From positions 5,208,001 to 5,272,000 of the forward strand of contig JAULSU010000002.1 of the NCBI GenBank assembly GCA_030512335.1: a DNA stretch of 64,000 nucleotides, in the 5' to 3' direction. The DNA is from Immersiella caudata. Its lineage: Eukaryota > Ascomycota > Sordariomycetes > Sordariales > Lasiosphaeriaceae. Below, one piece after another: positions 1-11,328 of the stretch (position 1 is the stretch's first letter; each line of letters starts with the position of its first letter). A program made the translations under genes and the position numbers. A model generated the notes under the pieces. That model saw only the letters and a program-made list of their open reading frames with translations, ran no database searches and was not told where the DNA came from.

Positions 1-2
1 AT

Positions 3-1694
3 CCATATATGATTGCCAAATGCCTGTGGAAAATGTACCAAAAGCCCCTTGAGAGCCTACCCCCCAACAGTCGGTCCAAGCGCCCCGCGGTTCAGGATGT
101 CATCCGGGCTCTGGAGAGGTCCGTCGAAGTTGTCGCCGCTTTACCCAAGCCTCGTCACGGCCAAGACCCCGTTCTTGAACCGCACTACAAGATCCTCTCA
201 GTCATCCACAAGCTGGTCTCTCGCGGGGACCTGCCTGCTCAGGAGGGCGCGGGCATTCTCCAGCGTCAGCCATACGCCCCTGATCACGGCGCCGAGGTCA
301 AGATTGCCAATTCCGAGGATTGGGAGATGTACGTGATCAAATCGTTGCGCTTCTTACGGGACAAAGATAAGTCGAACTGGCAGCACCGGCTCATCATGCG
401 GCACGCCCGTATCCTGTTTGATGAGAACGACGCAGAGGGCGGTGGCGGTGGCTACATCGCCGCGAAGGCTGCGTTCGGCGTGCTGCGGGAGAGCATGTTC
501 ACCAAGACGATGGTGATGAACGTCTGGAAGTGCGACGCCGAGCGACCAGGTCGCCACCACGTCTACACAGAGCAGTATATCCGTTTTATGGTTCGCGTCC
601 TGGCTGTTATGAACGACAGGGTGAACCTAGAAATGGTTCTGCGCCGTATCCGGAAAAAGGGCGCCGACTTTTACCACTTCAACGAGCTCTGGCAATCGTC
701 CGTCGTCACGTACGTCAAGATGTTGCGCCAGTCACACAGCATCAGTCTCACGGAGGAAGACGCATTCAAGAGTCTCAGCCCTGAAGATTTTGAAGTGATC
801 TCGGAGAGAATTAGCGAGTGGGCTGCCACTTCTGCAGCTGAGACTCACAAGACCATGAGTTGCATGAAGGAAGTCATTGAGCTGAAGAAGTTGAACGCCC
901 AGCTCATGAAGGCGGGATCTATTGACGACTTGATCAGCGATTGCTATTCGGCAATCTATCTCGAGCTCAAGGCCGAACTTCCTGTCCCCGATCAGCCAAT
1001 CCGCACAACAGAGCACAGCCAAACCCGAGACGGCGAGGCTCCGGCTGAGGGCACCCCCGAGCCCATGGCCAAGAAACTGTTCGGCCTTCTCAACCCAGAC
1101 AAAGGAGCCGCTGCCCTCGGTTCTCTACGCGCAGGCTCCGAACAGCCCGAGAAGCCTCTCTCCCACGCAGGAGAACCTGCTCCTCGTGGTCGTCGTCCTG
1201 GCGTAAGACGTCTCGACGTCATACGCAAAGCCGAGCAAGCTGTTCTTCGTGCTGCTGAAGGCCCGCCCAAATCAACCTCCAAGTCACGCATGGGCTCCAT
1301 CTCCAGCGGTAAGAACGCAAACGACGAAGACGAAGGACCTAATGGCGATGACGAGGATGTGGACATGAAAGACGCAAACGAGGGTGAAGGTGATGTCACG
1401 CTCGTTACTAACGGGGACGAGGCGGAGGCCAACGACGAGGGAAGCGATATTTCCAGCCCTCCTGGGAGTGTTCATGATTCTGCGGATGATGAGAGCGACC
1501 TCAGTGACGTCCCAGCAGACTACGAAGATGACGCGCCGCCATCGCTAATGTTTCCTAATTTGCGAAGGAGTGTGGATGCGGGGACGGGGGTTGACACGGA
1601 TAGTAGTGAGAGCAGCGAGGAGGAGGGAAGTACGGATGAGGAGGGCGAGGAAGAGGGCGGAGACGCAGAAGCTACAGAGGGCGAGGGTGAGGGC

Positions 1695-1725
<31 letters not shown>

Positions 1726-2051
1726 AGGAAGGTGATGGCAATGAAACGAATGGGCCTGAGCAGGAAGGGGAGGAAGAGGAAGAGGAAGAGGAAGAGGAAG
1801 AGGAAGAGGAAGGGGAAGGGGAAGGGGAAGGGGAAGGGGAAGGGGAAGGGGAAGAGGAAGAGGAAGGGGAAGGGGAAGGGGAAGGGGAAGAAGAGGAAGG
1901 GGAAGGGGAGGACGCAGAGGACGCAGAGGACGCAGAGGACGCAGAGGACGCAGAGGAAGATGACGAGGAGGAAGAGGAGGAAGAGGGAGATAACGAAGAC
2001 TCCCGAATGGATGAGGACGGGCCGGATCAAGGGACTGAGATGGAGGAGTAG
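3..2051 (+). CDS. hir3: Histone transcription regulator HIR3 (CABIN1 family), C-terminal part, 5' end outside window
   Basis: The reading frame is open to the left edge (codons run from base 3), so this is the 3' part of a longer gene; the first ATG at 9 is probably internal. The product resembles the C-terminal region of fungal HIR3, the scaffold subunit of the HIR histone H3-H4 chaperone and the counterpart of animal CABIN1, which acts in replication-independent nucleosome assembly and histone gene repression. Helical TPR-like sequence fills about the first 320 visible residues, including a KSNWQHRLIMRHARILFDE segment typical of the family. A basic linker follows, then from about residue 430 an acidic tail that ends in long Glu and Glu-Gly runs. 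Family assignment is from recognised sequence character, not an alignment. The end is the TAG at 2049. Confidence 0.8.
1677..1960 (+). repeat. Coding microsatellite: GAGGGT/GAGGAA/GGGGAA hexamers and five GACGCAGAG nonamers
   Basis: Within the HIR3 tail there are runs of GAGGGT, then GAGGAA, then GGGGAA hexamers, followed by five 9-base GACGCAGAG units (1911-1955). All keep the frame and encode Glu-Gly, poly-Glu and Glu-Asp-Ala. The purine-only strand makes length polymorphism by slippage likely. Confidence 0.95.
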
Positions 2052-2784
2052 GATGGCATAGTGTCTTGAGTTTCGTGCTACATGTGCTGTAATACGTCGG
2101 AGTTTGGGAAACGCGCGAATTGGGTGCTGAGATTGGTTGGCGTTTGGCGGCATTAAGCGTCCTACTTTTAGTTTTGGACGTATAAATGTATCAATATGGA
2201 GTTTTCAAAAGTAAAACTACCTTGCTCACACTGTTTGCCTCATGTCGGGACCGATCTTTGTGCTCACCGCTGGAGTCATGATGAATGTTTGTCCTCGCTG
2301 TGGATGACCCCTGAGAGTGGAGACTGCCCCTTGCTGCCTTGCGTCACCTGCCTGCCCCTCCCCCGCACCTCAGCTTGAGCCCCACCCAGCCAGCTTCGAT
2401 TGCCCTACGCCTTGGCAAGAGCTTTTGGAGCTCCTCCAGAGTCATCCATCCATCGCGCGTTGCAGCCTTGCCTTGCCTCACTTTTCCTCTGCGCGTTGGG
2501 ATTTAAGAGTGTCGTTGGTGCCTCCCCAAGATTTCGCACCGCTACTTTGCATACAATTTTCAGCCTCGCTCAGCCTCCTCCTCCTTCTCGGCATCGATAC
2601 CCCTCCAGCCAACTCGCGAACGTTTGCTTCCCCTCGCAACCCCACTACGAAATCTCCCGCTGATCGACGAGCAGGCAAAGCCACGTTTGTTATCCCACTA
2701 TCATTTCTTGAGACGCACGGAGGCGGTTGCCAAACCTCGGATCACCATCTTCAACACCCAACCACCCGTCACACAAACTCCAAG
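2052..2784. other. Intergenic: HIR3 3' region and E2 gene promoter/leader
   Basis: No gene seen. The right part (about 2540-2780) is pyrimidine-rich and ends in a short A/C-rich stretch just before the E2 start codon, as in many fungal 5' leaders. Confidence 0.6.
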
Positions 2785-3364
2785 ATGGCCTCCCAGAAGC
2801 GCATCGCGAAGGTTCGTCCCAACCCTCCCCAACCTTACGTTGCAACCAACTAACACCACGCCCCAGGAGCTCGCAGACTGCACCACTAACCCCCCGGCGG
2901 GCATGTCCATCTCCCTCGCCAACGACTCCGACGTCCACAAGTGGCACGTCGTCCTCGACGGCCCCCCCGATTCCGTCTACGCCGGCGGCAAGTTCGGCAT
3001 CATCGTCAGCCTCCCCTCCGAATACCCTTTCAAAGCCCCCGTCGTCACCTTCGCCACCCGCATCTACCACCCCAACATCACCAACGACTCCCTCGGCAAC
3101 ATCTGCCTTAGCATCCTCAAGCCCGAGAACTGGAAGCCCGCTTCCCGCCTGCTCGCTGTGCTCGAGGCCGTTCGCGCCCTTCTGATCGAGCCGCAGCCGG
3201 ACGACCCGCTCGAGGGCCGCATCGCGGATGAGTACCGGCGCGAGCGCAAGGAGTTTGAGAAGAACGCCAAGACGTACGTCACGCGGTATGCGAAGGGACC
3301 GGTCAAGTTCGATGTTCTAGCTGCGGCTGCGGCGGCGGCGCCCGCTTCCAACACATCGTCTTAG
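2785..3364 (+). CDS. Ubiquitin-conjugating enzyme E2, UBE2L3-like
   Basis: Two exons: 2785-2811 and 2867-3364, with a 55-base intron (GTTCGT...CAG) in phase 0; 174 residues. The product is a single UBC-fold domain that accepts ubiquitin (or a ubiquitin-like protein) from E1 on a cysteine and passes it to an E3 partner. Visible are the SEYPFKAP turn, the HPN triad and the active-site Cys near residue 89 in GNICLSIL. The PENWKPAS sequence after it resembles the UBE2L3 (UBCH7) group. The Ala-rich C-terminus is short. The start is supported by the AAG ATG context and by the splice joining MASQKRIAK to the E2 first helix. Beyond the TAG the frame stays open for 19 codons and ends in two TGA codons; see findings. 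Which yeast UBC it corresponds to is not resolved. Confidence 0.9.
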
Positions 3365-4421
3365 GTGGAGGGGGAGGTTGAGGAGAGGGAGCAGCGGCCT
3401 GCCAAGCGTCGGCGGCGAGCATGATGAGGTTCCGCAAGGAAGAACAGACGCTAGGGGATGGGGCTCGGGCGGTGGGGTGAACGGTCAGAAGATAGGTCGG
3501 GGCCTGGCGTGTGTTGCCCGATATCTAGCGTAAGATAGCAGCGGGAAGTACGCAGACTGACAGCATTGGTTTTCTTTTCTCATGAATCTCGGTGGCTTTT
3601 TGGCATATGGACAGCACGGGGGACACTGCAAGGTGTCACCCCTCGGAGTTCGGCGCCTATCATTGGGGTAGAATACCAGTGGAATGAAATGTTTTTGTAC
3701 GCCATTGACCTCAGGTGTGATACCAAGCCTTCAATTCATCTCACCGGAGCAAGCTCAGTCATCTCACATGTCCCCCTCTCTTAGAGCGTCCTCGCTACGC
3801 CTAGTTGAAGCCACAACACGTCATCGCCACGGACTCGCCGCCGCAACTCGAGTTCGTCTCTCGTAAGAAGTGGAGAACAGAAGCAGAAACAAAAAGGGTA
3901 TATTTGGGTGTCCGTCCTGGTCATCTTGGCATCAAGAACCACCCCCGTTGCCTTCTAAAATATGCACCATCCCTCCTCTCTATCCAGATGCCAATGACCG
4001 CCTCCCGAGTCTCTTCGGGCTCTACTTCACCGTCCCTTTTTCCTTTTTTGATATCGACCCTGTAACCGACGCACGCCGGCCTCGACATGACAAAAGAAAG
4101 CCACCTGCCTTGTGGATGCAACGCTTAGCCCTCAAGGCTGACTGACATAGAAGGGGGAGAAATCAGACAGAAGAAAACGACAAAATCTAATGGTACATGC
4201 AACTTGTACATTCCCACCCCATCCCGGATCCTCTAATACTGGGTAATACGCCGTCATAACAACATCTCTTAAGAGTCTTGAGCCGATAACGGAAACAGGA
4301 AACTTGCATGTCGAATGAAGCTGCCATGAGCAGAAGAGAAGATGCCAGAACAAAGCCAGGACTAATGTCGGGGGGGTGGGGCTCCCAGCAGGAGAAACGT
4401 CGAGATCGGGCGCGGCCTGCT
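3365..4421. other. Convergent intergenic region between E2 and Rab GAP genes
   Basis: Holds the two 3' ends. Bases 3365-3421 could encode an extra E2 tail. Nothing else convincing was seen; the short ORFs here lack recognisable features. Confidence 0.5.
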
Positions 4422-7400
4422 CTACATGACCTCGTCAGCCCGCACTTGCTCGCGGTCCTTTTCCTTTCGTCTTCCAAAAAGGTTTCCCTTGCGGTGGGCG
4501 TCAGCATCCAAATCCGCAGCCAGATCGAGCCCTGCTGTGGCCGCGCTGGGCGCTGCAGTTTCCCCCGCAGCAGCTTCCTGCTCAGCTCGCCACCTTCGGA
4601 TACCTGCTCGCCTCTCTTGTCGCTTCTCTTCCACGACCTCCTGGCTGAGGTGCCCAATACCGTTACGTCGTCGATAGCACGCCTCCATGACGACGTTGCA
4701 GTCGATTAGGCGACGCGGGAATGCCTGAACGACGCCAAACATTTCCATCGGGTCCTGGACCGCCTTGATGTCGGATTCGCCAAGCTTGAAGATGGTGAGG
4801 GCGATCCTGAACAGAGTTCGCGAGCCCTCGTAGAAGAAGACATCCCACACGCGCAGGACGGTTTCGATTGGCAGCGTTCCAATAAAGCATGACATGAACC
4901 AAGCTGTCATGCAGAGGGTAATCGCAGGCAGACGATTTGGGTCATTGGCACCCGGACCGGAGGCTTTATTCCCACCGTCTTTGCCACGGCGTCCCCTGAA
5001 CCGCTTCGTCGGTGTTCCTTCGAGTTCGTCGCCACCAATCTGCTTCCATACATTGGGCAGTGAATCCTTCAATGCGACCATCAGGACCCCAAGGTCCACC
5101 TTTGAGCCCTCCAGGCTCATCTCGTGAGTCCCCGGAAGATATACCCGGGTGATGACGTTGAGGAGCCAGAAAGCCTGCTCCTCAGTCTCGACAAAAAGAA
5201 GCAGTAGGCCGGCTAGGAAGTTTAGTGACTGACAGTACCCGATACGAGGGTTGTAAAGTGCGAAGGCGTGGAGGACACGACGGAGGGAGCTTATAATCTG
5301 GGGTTCTGGAAGAGGTTTGGTTGGCTGCGGGCTATCTGAAGCCTCGTGCGGTTCCGGCGTCGCCCGGGGAGGCTTGAACTTGATGTTGTCGGGGAATGTT
5401 CGATGAAGGTCCTTTTCGATATCCTCAACAACCAATGGTTTCACCTCGGTCGCCCTGTCCGCTAGCTTGCCAGGACCTTCAGGATCCAAAGCGGCTCGTC
5501 TGAGCAAGTCGTCATAAACACCTCTGTGCTTCCCGAGAATGGCCGGTCCACCAGCATAATAGAACCAGGCAGCGCCTCTCCACTCGGGTGGGATGCCCTT
5601 GCGGATAAACCTCTTGGTCTTAGCATTCCGGGCAGGAAATCGATTTGGTCGATCGGTCATGAGTGAGTTATCTTTGAGATAAGCAATCCACTTCTTGCGG
5701 CGTCTTGCCAAGTACTCCGAGTACGAGGCATCCCAGGCGTCGTATTCCTCACGAGTAACATTAGCATTCGCCTTCCGAAAGCCGTACCTGTCCCGGCTTC
5801 CGGGTTCCTCGGGTGGTTCTGGCGGGTAATACGCCATCTGGGCTGGTGTCGCAGCGCGCGATGGTGGCTGCTCTCCCTGACCGTCAAACGTTGAGGTCGG
5901 ATTGCGTTCGGCTATTGGTTGCGTCTGCTGGCTGGCTAACGGGGGCTGCGCGGTCGTATCTTCGTCTGCATCGAGCATTTTGGCGGAGTCATGCTTTCCC
6001 AGATCCTGAACATCAGTCCTGTCCCTCCTCGCCATATATTCGCCGAAGCCAAGGCCCATGTCCTTCGGCAGGGAGCTTGGTAGAAGAGATTTCCTGACAC
6101 TGTTCCTCGATTGTCCCCTTGCAGACTGGTCTGACACTGGGACAGCCAAAGCTCCGGGCATTGGCAGTTGGTCGTTCATGGCTTCCAACATCTTAGCACC
6201 CATCGCGCTGGCGTTCGAGCGGCTGCTCGGTGGCCTGGACACTTCCACAGTCATTCCTCCAGGGGGAAAATCGAGACTGTGGGAGTCGTCGTCCCCGCCC
6301 GTAAAACGCATGCTGCGACGAACGCTCTCAATATCTGAATCGTCAAAGCCCCTCTCGTACATTCCCATCACGTCCTCGAGGCTAAGTCCGTCGTCGGCAA
6401 TGGAATTGGTCCGCCAACTGGTGCGCGCATAGCCGTTGATAATCGAGTGTTCCGCGATGCTGCTGGTTTTTGTCAAAACGCTGCTCCTCTCCGTTCCGGA
6501 TGCGGTAAAGAGTGTCCCGTGGGCGGTGGACGCAGTCAGCTGCGATCGAAAGCTGGATCGAAGCTCCTCGCCTGCTGCCACCCAAGGTGGTGCTTCACGC
6601 GTGGGTTTCGGGGCAATGATATTTGCGTGTGTGGCGTGTTGCCTCGGGGTGTTGGTCGAGGTAGGGTTCGGGCGTCGCAACGAAGGAGTTCTCGACGTGG
6701 CGCCAAGGTGGTCGTTCGATGGACGAGGTTGTATCGAGGAAGAAAAAGTGCTGGTCGACTGCGAGGACGAGGTGGAGAGCCCGCGAGCCCGGGACCAAGG
6801 GCTTGATGCTACATTATGATTAGGGTATAATTGGTTGCCGTCGGCCAGTTGGTCGTGCGAGGAATGAGTTTGCAGACGGCTTCCTGCCAAATGCCGCGAC
6901 AGGGGAGTATCGCTATGCTGTGATCGCACGCTCGGCTTTCGAGGGCGCGAGAAGTTCTCGACCGTCATGTTGCCGCTCATGGCTGCTGTTGTGGCCTGCC
7001 GGGCTTCCTCTGAGAGCTCTGCGTTCGGATCGGGAGATCCTGGGACTAGCGGCCAGCTCTGCACCTCATTTTGTCGGAAAGGCGGAGGCAATTCGCCAGA
7101 GTCGGGCCACTGGGGACCAGATTCAGGCGCTTCAGGTATGTACGGGTTCGAACACAGACCTGGAAAGGCGGAGCGTGGTGGTGGTCGAGGTGTTGGCGAA
7201 GACTCGGCTCGTGCTCTCTGCGGCGAGGCGGCGGGAAAAGTCCAGCTGGGGGTAATTGGAGAGGCGCCGGCCGAAAGCGAGTCCCAGCGTGGTGAGTACA
7301 ATTGGGGGTTTCTGTGGGATGGAGAAGAAGGTGCCGTTGTTCGGCTTTGGTCGAGGTTTTCGAGGTTGAGTCGGTGGATGTTGCGGGAGCGGTGGTAGAA

Positions 7401-7667
7401 ATCTGAGGCATTGGGGTGCTGCTCGTGTTGTTTCAACCAGGGTCGTGCGTTCGGCCGCTGCGGCTTCGCGGTTGAGGTGCTGCCGACCTGTAAGCTGCGC
7501 TGGCGCCTGACTGTGGAAAACCCTGCGCCTGCGCCTGCAGCAGGGTCATTATCCAGTAAGCGACCCGCCATAGCTCCCTTCGTTGCGTCAACAAAGGAGG
7601 AGGGCGGTTCTTCCGCAGCATGCGCAGCGTACGAGGTTGATGTGAACATATCGTCGGGTGTCACCAT
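4422..7667 (-). CDS. TBC-domain Rab GTPase-activating protein, MSB3/GYP3 type
   Basis: A single uninterrupted frame of 1082 residues. The first in-frame ATG is at 7667, with A at -3; the frame stays open upstream to 7814 only through a GTG, so I do not extend it. The N-terminal 600 residues or so are Ser/Pro-rich and probably disordered. The TBC domain lies at about 685-945: GIPPEWRG near 690, the arginine-finger motif DIEKDLHR near 752 and the glutamine-finger motif GYCQSLNF near 810. Both catalytic fingers are present, so the protein should speed GTP hydrolysis by Rab proteins. The GIPPEWRGAAWFYYAGG segment resembles yeast Msb3/Msb4, which act on Sec4 and vacuolar Rabs in polarised growth. 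A low-complexity insert with FRGRRGKDGG sits inside the domain. The C-terminus is basic and Ala-rich. Confidence 0.92.
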   Translation of the reverse strand: MVTPDDMFTSTSYAAHAAEEPPSSFVDATKGAMAGRLLDNDPAAGAGAGFSTVRRQRSLQVGSTSTAKPQRPNARPWLKQHEQHPNASDFYHRSRNIHRLNLENLDQSRTTAPSSPSHRNPQLYSPRWDSLSAGASPITPSWTFPAASPQRARAESSPTPRPPPRSAFPGLCSNPYIPEAPESGPQWPDSGELPPPFRQNEVQSWPLVPGSPDPNAELSEEARQATTAAMSGNMTVENFSRPRKPSVRSQHSDTPLSRHLAGSRLQTHSSHDQLADGNQLYPNHNVASSPWSRARGLSTSSSQSTSTFSSSIQPRPSNDHLGATSRTPSLRRPNPTSTNTPRQHATHANIIAPKPTREAPPWVAAGEELRSSFRSQLTASTAHGTLFTASGTERSSVLTKTSSIAEHSIINGYARTSWRTNSIADDGLSLEDVMGMYERGFDDSDIESVRRSMRFTGGDDDSHSLDFPPGGMTVEVSRPPSSRSNASAMGAKMLEAMNDQLPMPGALAVPVSDQSARGQSRNSVRKSLLPSSLPKDMGLGFGEYMARRDRTDVQDLGKHDSAKMLDADEDTTAQPPLASQQTQPIAERNPTSTFDGQGEQPPSRAATPAQMAYYPPEPPEEPGSRDRYGFRKANANVTREEYDAWDASYSEYLARRRKKWIAYLKDNSLMTDRPNRFPARNAKTKRFIRKGIPPEWRGAAWFYYAGGPAILGKHRGVYDDLLRRAALDPEGPGKLADRATEVKPLVVEDIEKDLHRTFPDNIKFKPPRATPEPHEASDSPQPTKPLPEPQIISSLRRVLHAFALYNPRIGYCQSLNFLAGLLLLFVETEEQAFWLLNVITRVYLPGTHEMSLEGSKVDLGVLMVALKDSLPNVWKQIGGDELEGTPTKRFRGRRGKDGGNKASGPGANDPNRLPAITLCMTAWFMSCFIGTLPIETVLRVWDVFFYEGSRTLFRIALTIFKLGESDIKAVQDPMEMFGVVQAFPRRLIDCNVVMEACYRRRNGIGHLSQEVVEEKRQERRAGIRRWRAEQEAAAGETAAPSAATAGLDLAADLDADAHRKGNLFGRRKEKDREQVRADEVM

Positions 7668-10536
7668 ATTTTTCCCACAGCTGCCTCCGCCCTGTAGCGC
7701 ACTGTTAAGTACAAAAGGAGGCCACGGATATGGGGTCTTGAGAGTCGACGCGACATGGGACGGCTTGCTGGGCTTGAAGCGTGCCAGGGTCGGGACCTGG
7801 GATCCTGGTCGCACACGGATTCCTGGGTCGCAGCCTACCCAAACGGTCCAACTTTGTCCGCAAGGCAGGGCGCGTTGACTGGCGCCGTGGGAAACTTGGC
7901 CTGGCCCTTGGGAGACACCAAGTTTGCCTACTGGTTAAAATGAGGATTGACGGCGTCGTAAAATCGGCGATGCGGTGGGCTTTGGAAGTGTTGGTCGGCC
8001 AGGAGTTCAGCAGCTGTGGAGCGGCTGGATGGAGACGATGAGGGGTGACCGAGGTGCCGTGCTCTCCAGCAAAATTGATCGCACGAAATCGCTAGTGTGA
8101 ATGCCGGCTGCCGTAGGTTTGTGCAGCGTCTAATCTCTATGTAGAGTCCGTAAGCGCACGGCGTCGCAGGTCAAGGAGCATCTGCAGGTGCCGCCGCAAT
8201 GCAACTTGAGCGGGCCGTCTCAGTGTCTTCTCAAGGCTCGTGCTGGGTTGACTGGATGGCAAATATACGTTTCTTTGCGGAATGAGGAGACAGTCGTGGG
8301 TCACTCGGCAGACTTTATCACAGCCCAGGTTTCCGCCGTCCTCCCGTGTGTACCAGCTTCCGTCTGATTCTGATAAGAAAGCTGGAGGGCGGGCAGCTTA
8401 CAGTTGCCATGCGACTGGGAGGGTGCCCGGGAGAGATCATGTGGACTCAACAAAAGGAAAGAGCGATGGTCACTAGGCGCGGTACATCATAGATCAACCA
8501 GCCTGAGGTCACGGGCAAGATGAGGTTTTCAATGGGATAGATTCTTCTCCCCAAGCTACCTACGAATGCTGGCAGAGGCAAGCCCTTGCTCTTGATGCCA
8601 TGTCTACATGGAAATTCTCAAATACAAACAAAATCGCAGTTGAGTTCGGGAGACCCGACGCTAGTCATCCTGATTGGCGGTTGTTCGGCTGCCGCCCGGC
8701 TCCGTCCCCTGTCTCCAGCGACCCGTCCCTGCGGGAGACCACCAGGCCTCCGCGGCTCCAGCCCGGCTTCCGCTGCGGTACCTGGACTTATACCCGATTG
8801 AGGTAGGTCCGCGAAATGGCTGGTGGGGCAGCACGCGTTTGCACTTCCACTTCAACGCCCATCTGAAATCTCTCAAAACCTGTCAAACCTGCTGCAACGC
8901 CAGAAAAGCAAGCTTTCGTTTCCCGATCCCAAACCGAGCAGCGTTTGCCGTGTATCTTGCTCCGCCGCACAGCGTCGACAGGGACGGTCGACACAGGCCT
9001 TCATTGCCCCTTCTCGTCGCCAACAACATGCTTACAGCCAGATTACCCTCGGTGGCTTCGACAGATTATACCTGATCCGTCCAGCCATCACACCTATGAA
9101 TAATCTACGCATTGGCAAACACCGTGATGCGGACGGAACGACGCATAGCCATGGGAGTGGTTTCCCTTTTCGCCGTCTGTGGGATGTGAACATGCATCTT
9201 CTTATCAATGATGGCAGCTCTGTCGCCGTCCCTCATTTCACTGTGACGGGAAAACCAGACAACGGACAGCCTTGGATGGAGCGCGATGTGACGGCAGTCA
9301 GCAAGGAAAGAACTGTGACCGACGCGTCGTCGAACGCGACACTGGTGCCGTTGCGGGGTATGTCGCAATATCTGTGCGCCGCCTTCCCATCCCTTGCAAG
9401 TGATGAGATGAGTGATGGCAATCCTGTCGGCGCGACTTTACGCGTGTCGCACTCTAGCCGGACGCGTTATTGACGATTCTTGCCTTGATGAGCACTCTTT
9501 CTTGGAAACTCCTTGGCGACATTCAGCTCGATGCGTTTCCAACATCTGAGTTGAGGGAGCCGACAGCGGAGCAAAGTATTCCCGAATTTCGAGCCACTTC
9601 ACGTGATTGGATCAGTTGTCACGGCTGTCGATGACGTTATCTTGAGGTAGTTTTGGCTAGCGCAAACGCTCGACATTTTGCCCGTCAGCTACCCCCCTAG
9701 CTCCAGCAGGCGGGACTGTCTTTTCAAGCGCCACGCTTGCTCTTGTTGCGTGCTCGCACAATGCTGGTGTTGCTGAAGAGCAAGGATAAGAACTCGCGAG
9801 GGGCCCGTGCTCCCTCGCCTAAAGCCGCCGCCCGTCTGCTGCAGCCCATTCGGAAGGGCGGATCTCTAACATGAGTGACAGTGCGGACACAGTCCCATCA
9901 ACGATGGGATTACGGTGCGCAGGAGCCAAACGGCGGTCCAAGTTCCCACCCATCTTTCTGAGGCAGGTGTGTCGCTGTGCTGTCCCCTCCTCTCCCCCAG
10001 ACGCCGTCAGATTTCCCCTCTTCGCTTCTCTTCCCTCCGCCGCCGCTCAAAAATGAGAGCTGCCTCAGGCTGCGATTCGAGGGCCAGCCCCCAAAGACAG
10101 GTTGCGAACCGGCCAAGCAAGCTCCCGCACCCAGGAGCTGAAGCTCGCCTCCCCCCTTTCGCCGACACCCAGCGCTGCCTCTCTGCACCCCTCTACTCTC
10201 TGTGCTTTGCGCTCCCACCCGTGTGAACTTTGCGCCCACCTTCGGTCCTAGCCCACTCCCCTCCCCTCAGTGCCCGCCCCCCTTCGCCCTCTCCTCCGAG
10301 TCTCCCCCTTCCCCTCTGTGTTTTGCGACGCCCCAAGGCGGTACGTACCTTTTCGCTGGAGCTCCCAGCCTTTCCTCGCCCACCACCCCCCGAACTCCCC
10401 CCTTCTTGTAGCCTTTCCCTCCCTTCCTCCTCTTCCCTCCCCAACTGCCTGCCATCTCAGCCATCCAGAACACACTCTCCTGCCCTTTACAGGACCTCTT
10501 CTTGCCAATTGACAACCCCACAAACCCTCAATCACA
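7668..10536. other. Long divergent intergenic region; pyrimidine-rich leader at right
   Basis: About 2.9 kb between two divergently transcribed genes. I see no credible gene; the longest frame (8823-9473, plus) has no domain or coding character I recognise. From about 9990 to 10535 the plus strand is strongly CT-rich, consistent with the promoter and 5' leader of the acidic-protein gene. Confidence 0.5.
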
Positions 10537-11328
10537 ATGTCCGGCCGTAAGAGAAAGCAAGATGAGGAGGAAGAGCTCGTCTCGCTCCCCAGCGGCGATG
10601 AGGAAGAAGAAGAGTAAGCAGCTTCCCCGTTGTCACGAACATCATCCGGTTCCGTGGCACCTTTCGATGAAACGATGCGACTGAAGGAAGCTGTGTTGTT
10701 TCCATCTCTCTCGCTGGCGCATGTTGGCGCAAAGTATGCGCCGACACACCGCTATCAGCTGCCGTTGCCGTCCAAGCTTCCTCCGTCCGCGCGGCGACGA
10801 TGTGGCGCTATCATCGTTCGCGCTGGCTAAATTATCGGTCTTGATAGTCGCCATCGATACTAACCTGTGTGACGTGATAGATATGTAAGCGATGAGGATG
10901 AAGAGGAAGAGGGCGTCGAAGATGAGGATGACGAGGACTTCCAAAGCGAAGAAGACGGTGAGGAGGAGGACGAGGAGAACGGAGTCGCAGGTAGGCGCAC
11001 CGAACACTCCCCCGGCAGCATCGCTGGCTGACAACTTGCTCCAGACCAAGCTCCTCCCAAGAAGAAGATAAAGACCGCTCCCGTCGATACCACCCCTCAG
11101 AAGAACGGTAAGGTCGTCGCGAACGGCGACGAGGAAGACGAAGAGGGCGATGAGGATGAGGAGCCTGAGGAGGACGAGGAGGAAGAGGAAGAGGAAGAAG
11201 CTCCTGAGGAAGATGAGGACGAGGGAGCAGACGCCCCGCTGCCCGTCAAGGCCGTCAAGGTCAGTGCTGCAGCACCTGCCGACGAGGGAACCAAAGCCGT
11301 TGCTGCTGGCGGTCATGAGGAGGACTAA
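10537..11328 (+). CDS. Small highly acidic nuclear-type protein, unknown function
   Basis: Three exons: 10537-10613, 10881-10990 and 11045-11328 (phases 2 and 1), 156 residues. Donors GTAAGC and GTAGGC and acceptors TAG and CAG fit, and CTGAC lies before the second acceptor. Each join keeps an acidic frame, which supports the model. The protein opens with the basic MSGRKRKQ, then alternates Asp/Glu blocks with a PPKKKIKT patch that looks like a nuclear localisation signal, and ends GGHEED. Such composition is found in histone chaperones and other nuclear factors, but I cannot place it in a family and no CHZ1 motif was identified. The first intron (267 bases) is unusually long for this window. 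The leader is strongly pyrimidine-rich, often seen in well-expressed fungal genes. Confidence 0.75.

Noticed and set aside
1545..2153. Minus-strand frame with FPFPFLF repeats
   Set aside because: Antisense of the Glu/Gly microsatellite of HIR3.
7668..7814. N-terminal extension of the Rab GAP
   Set aside because: It would start with GTG; the first ATG with good context is at 7667.
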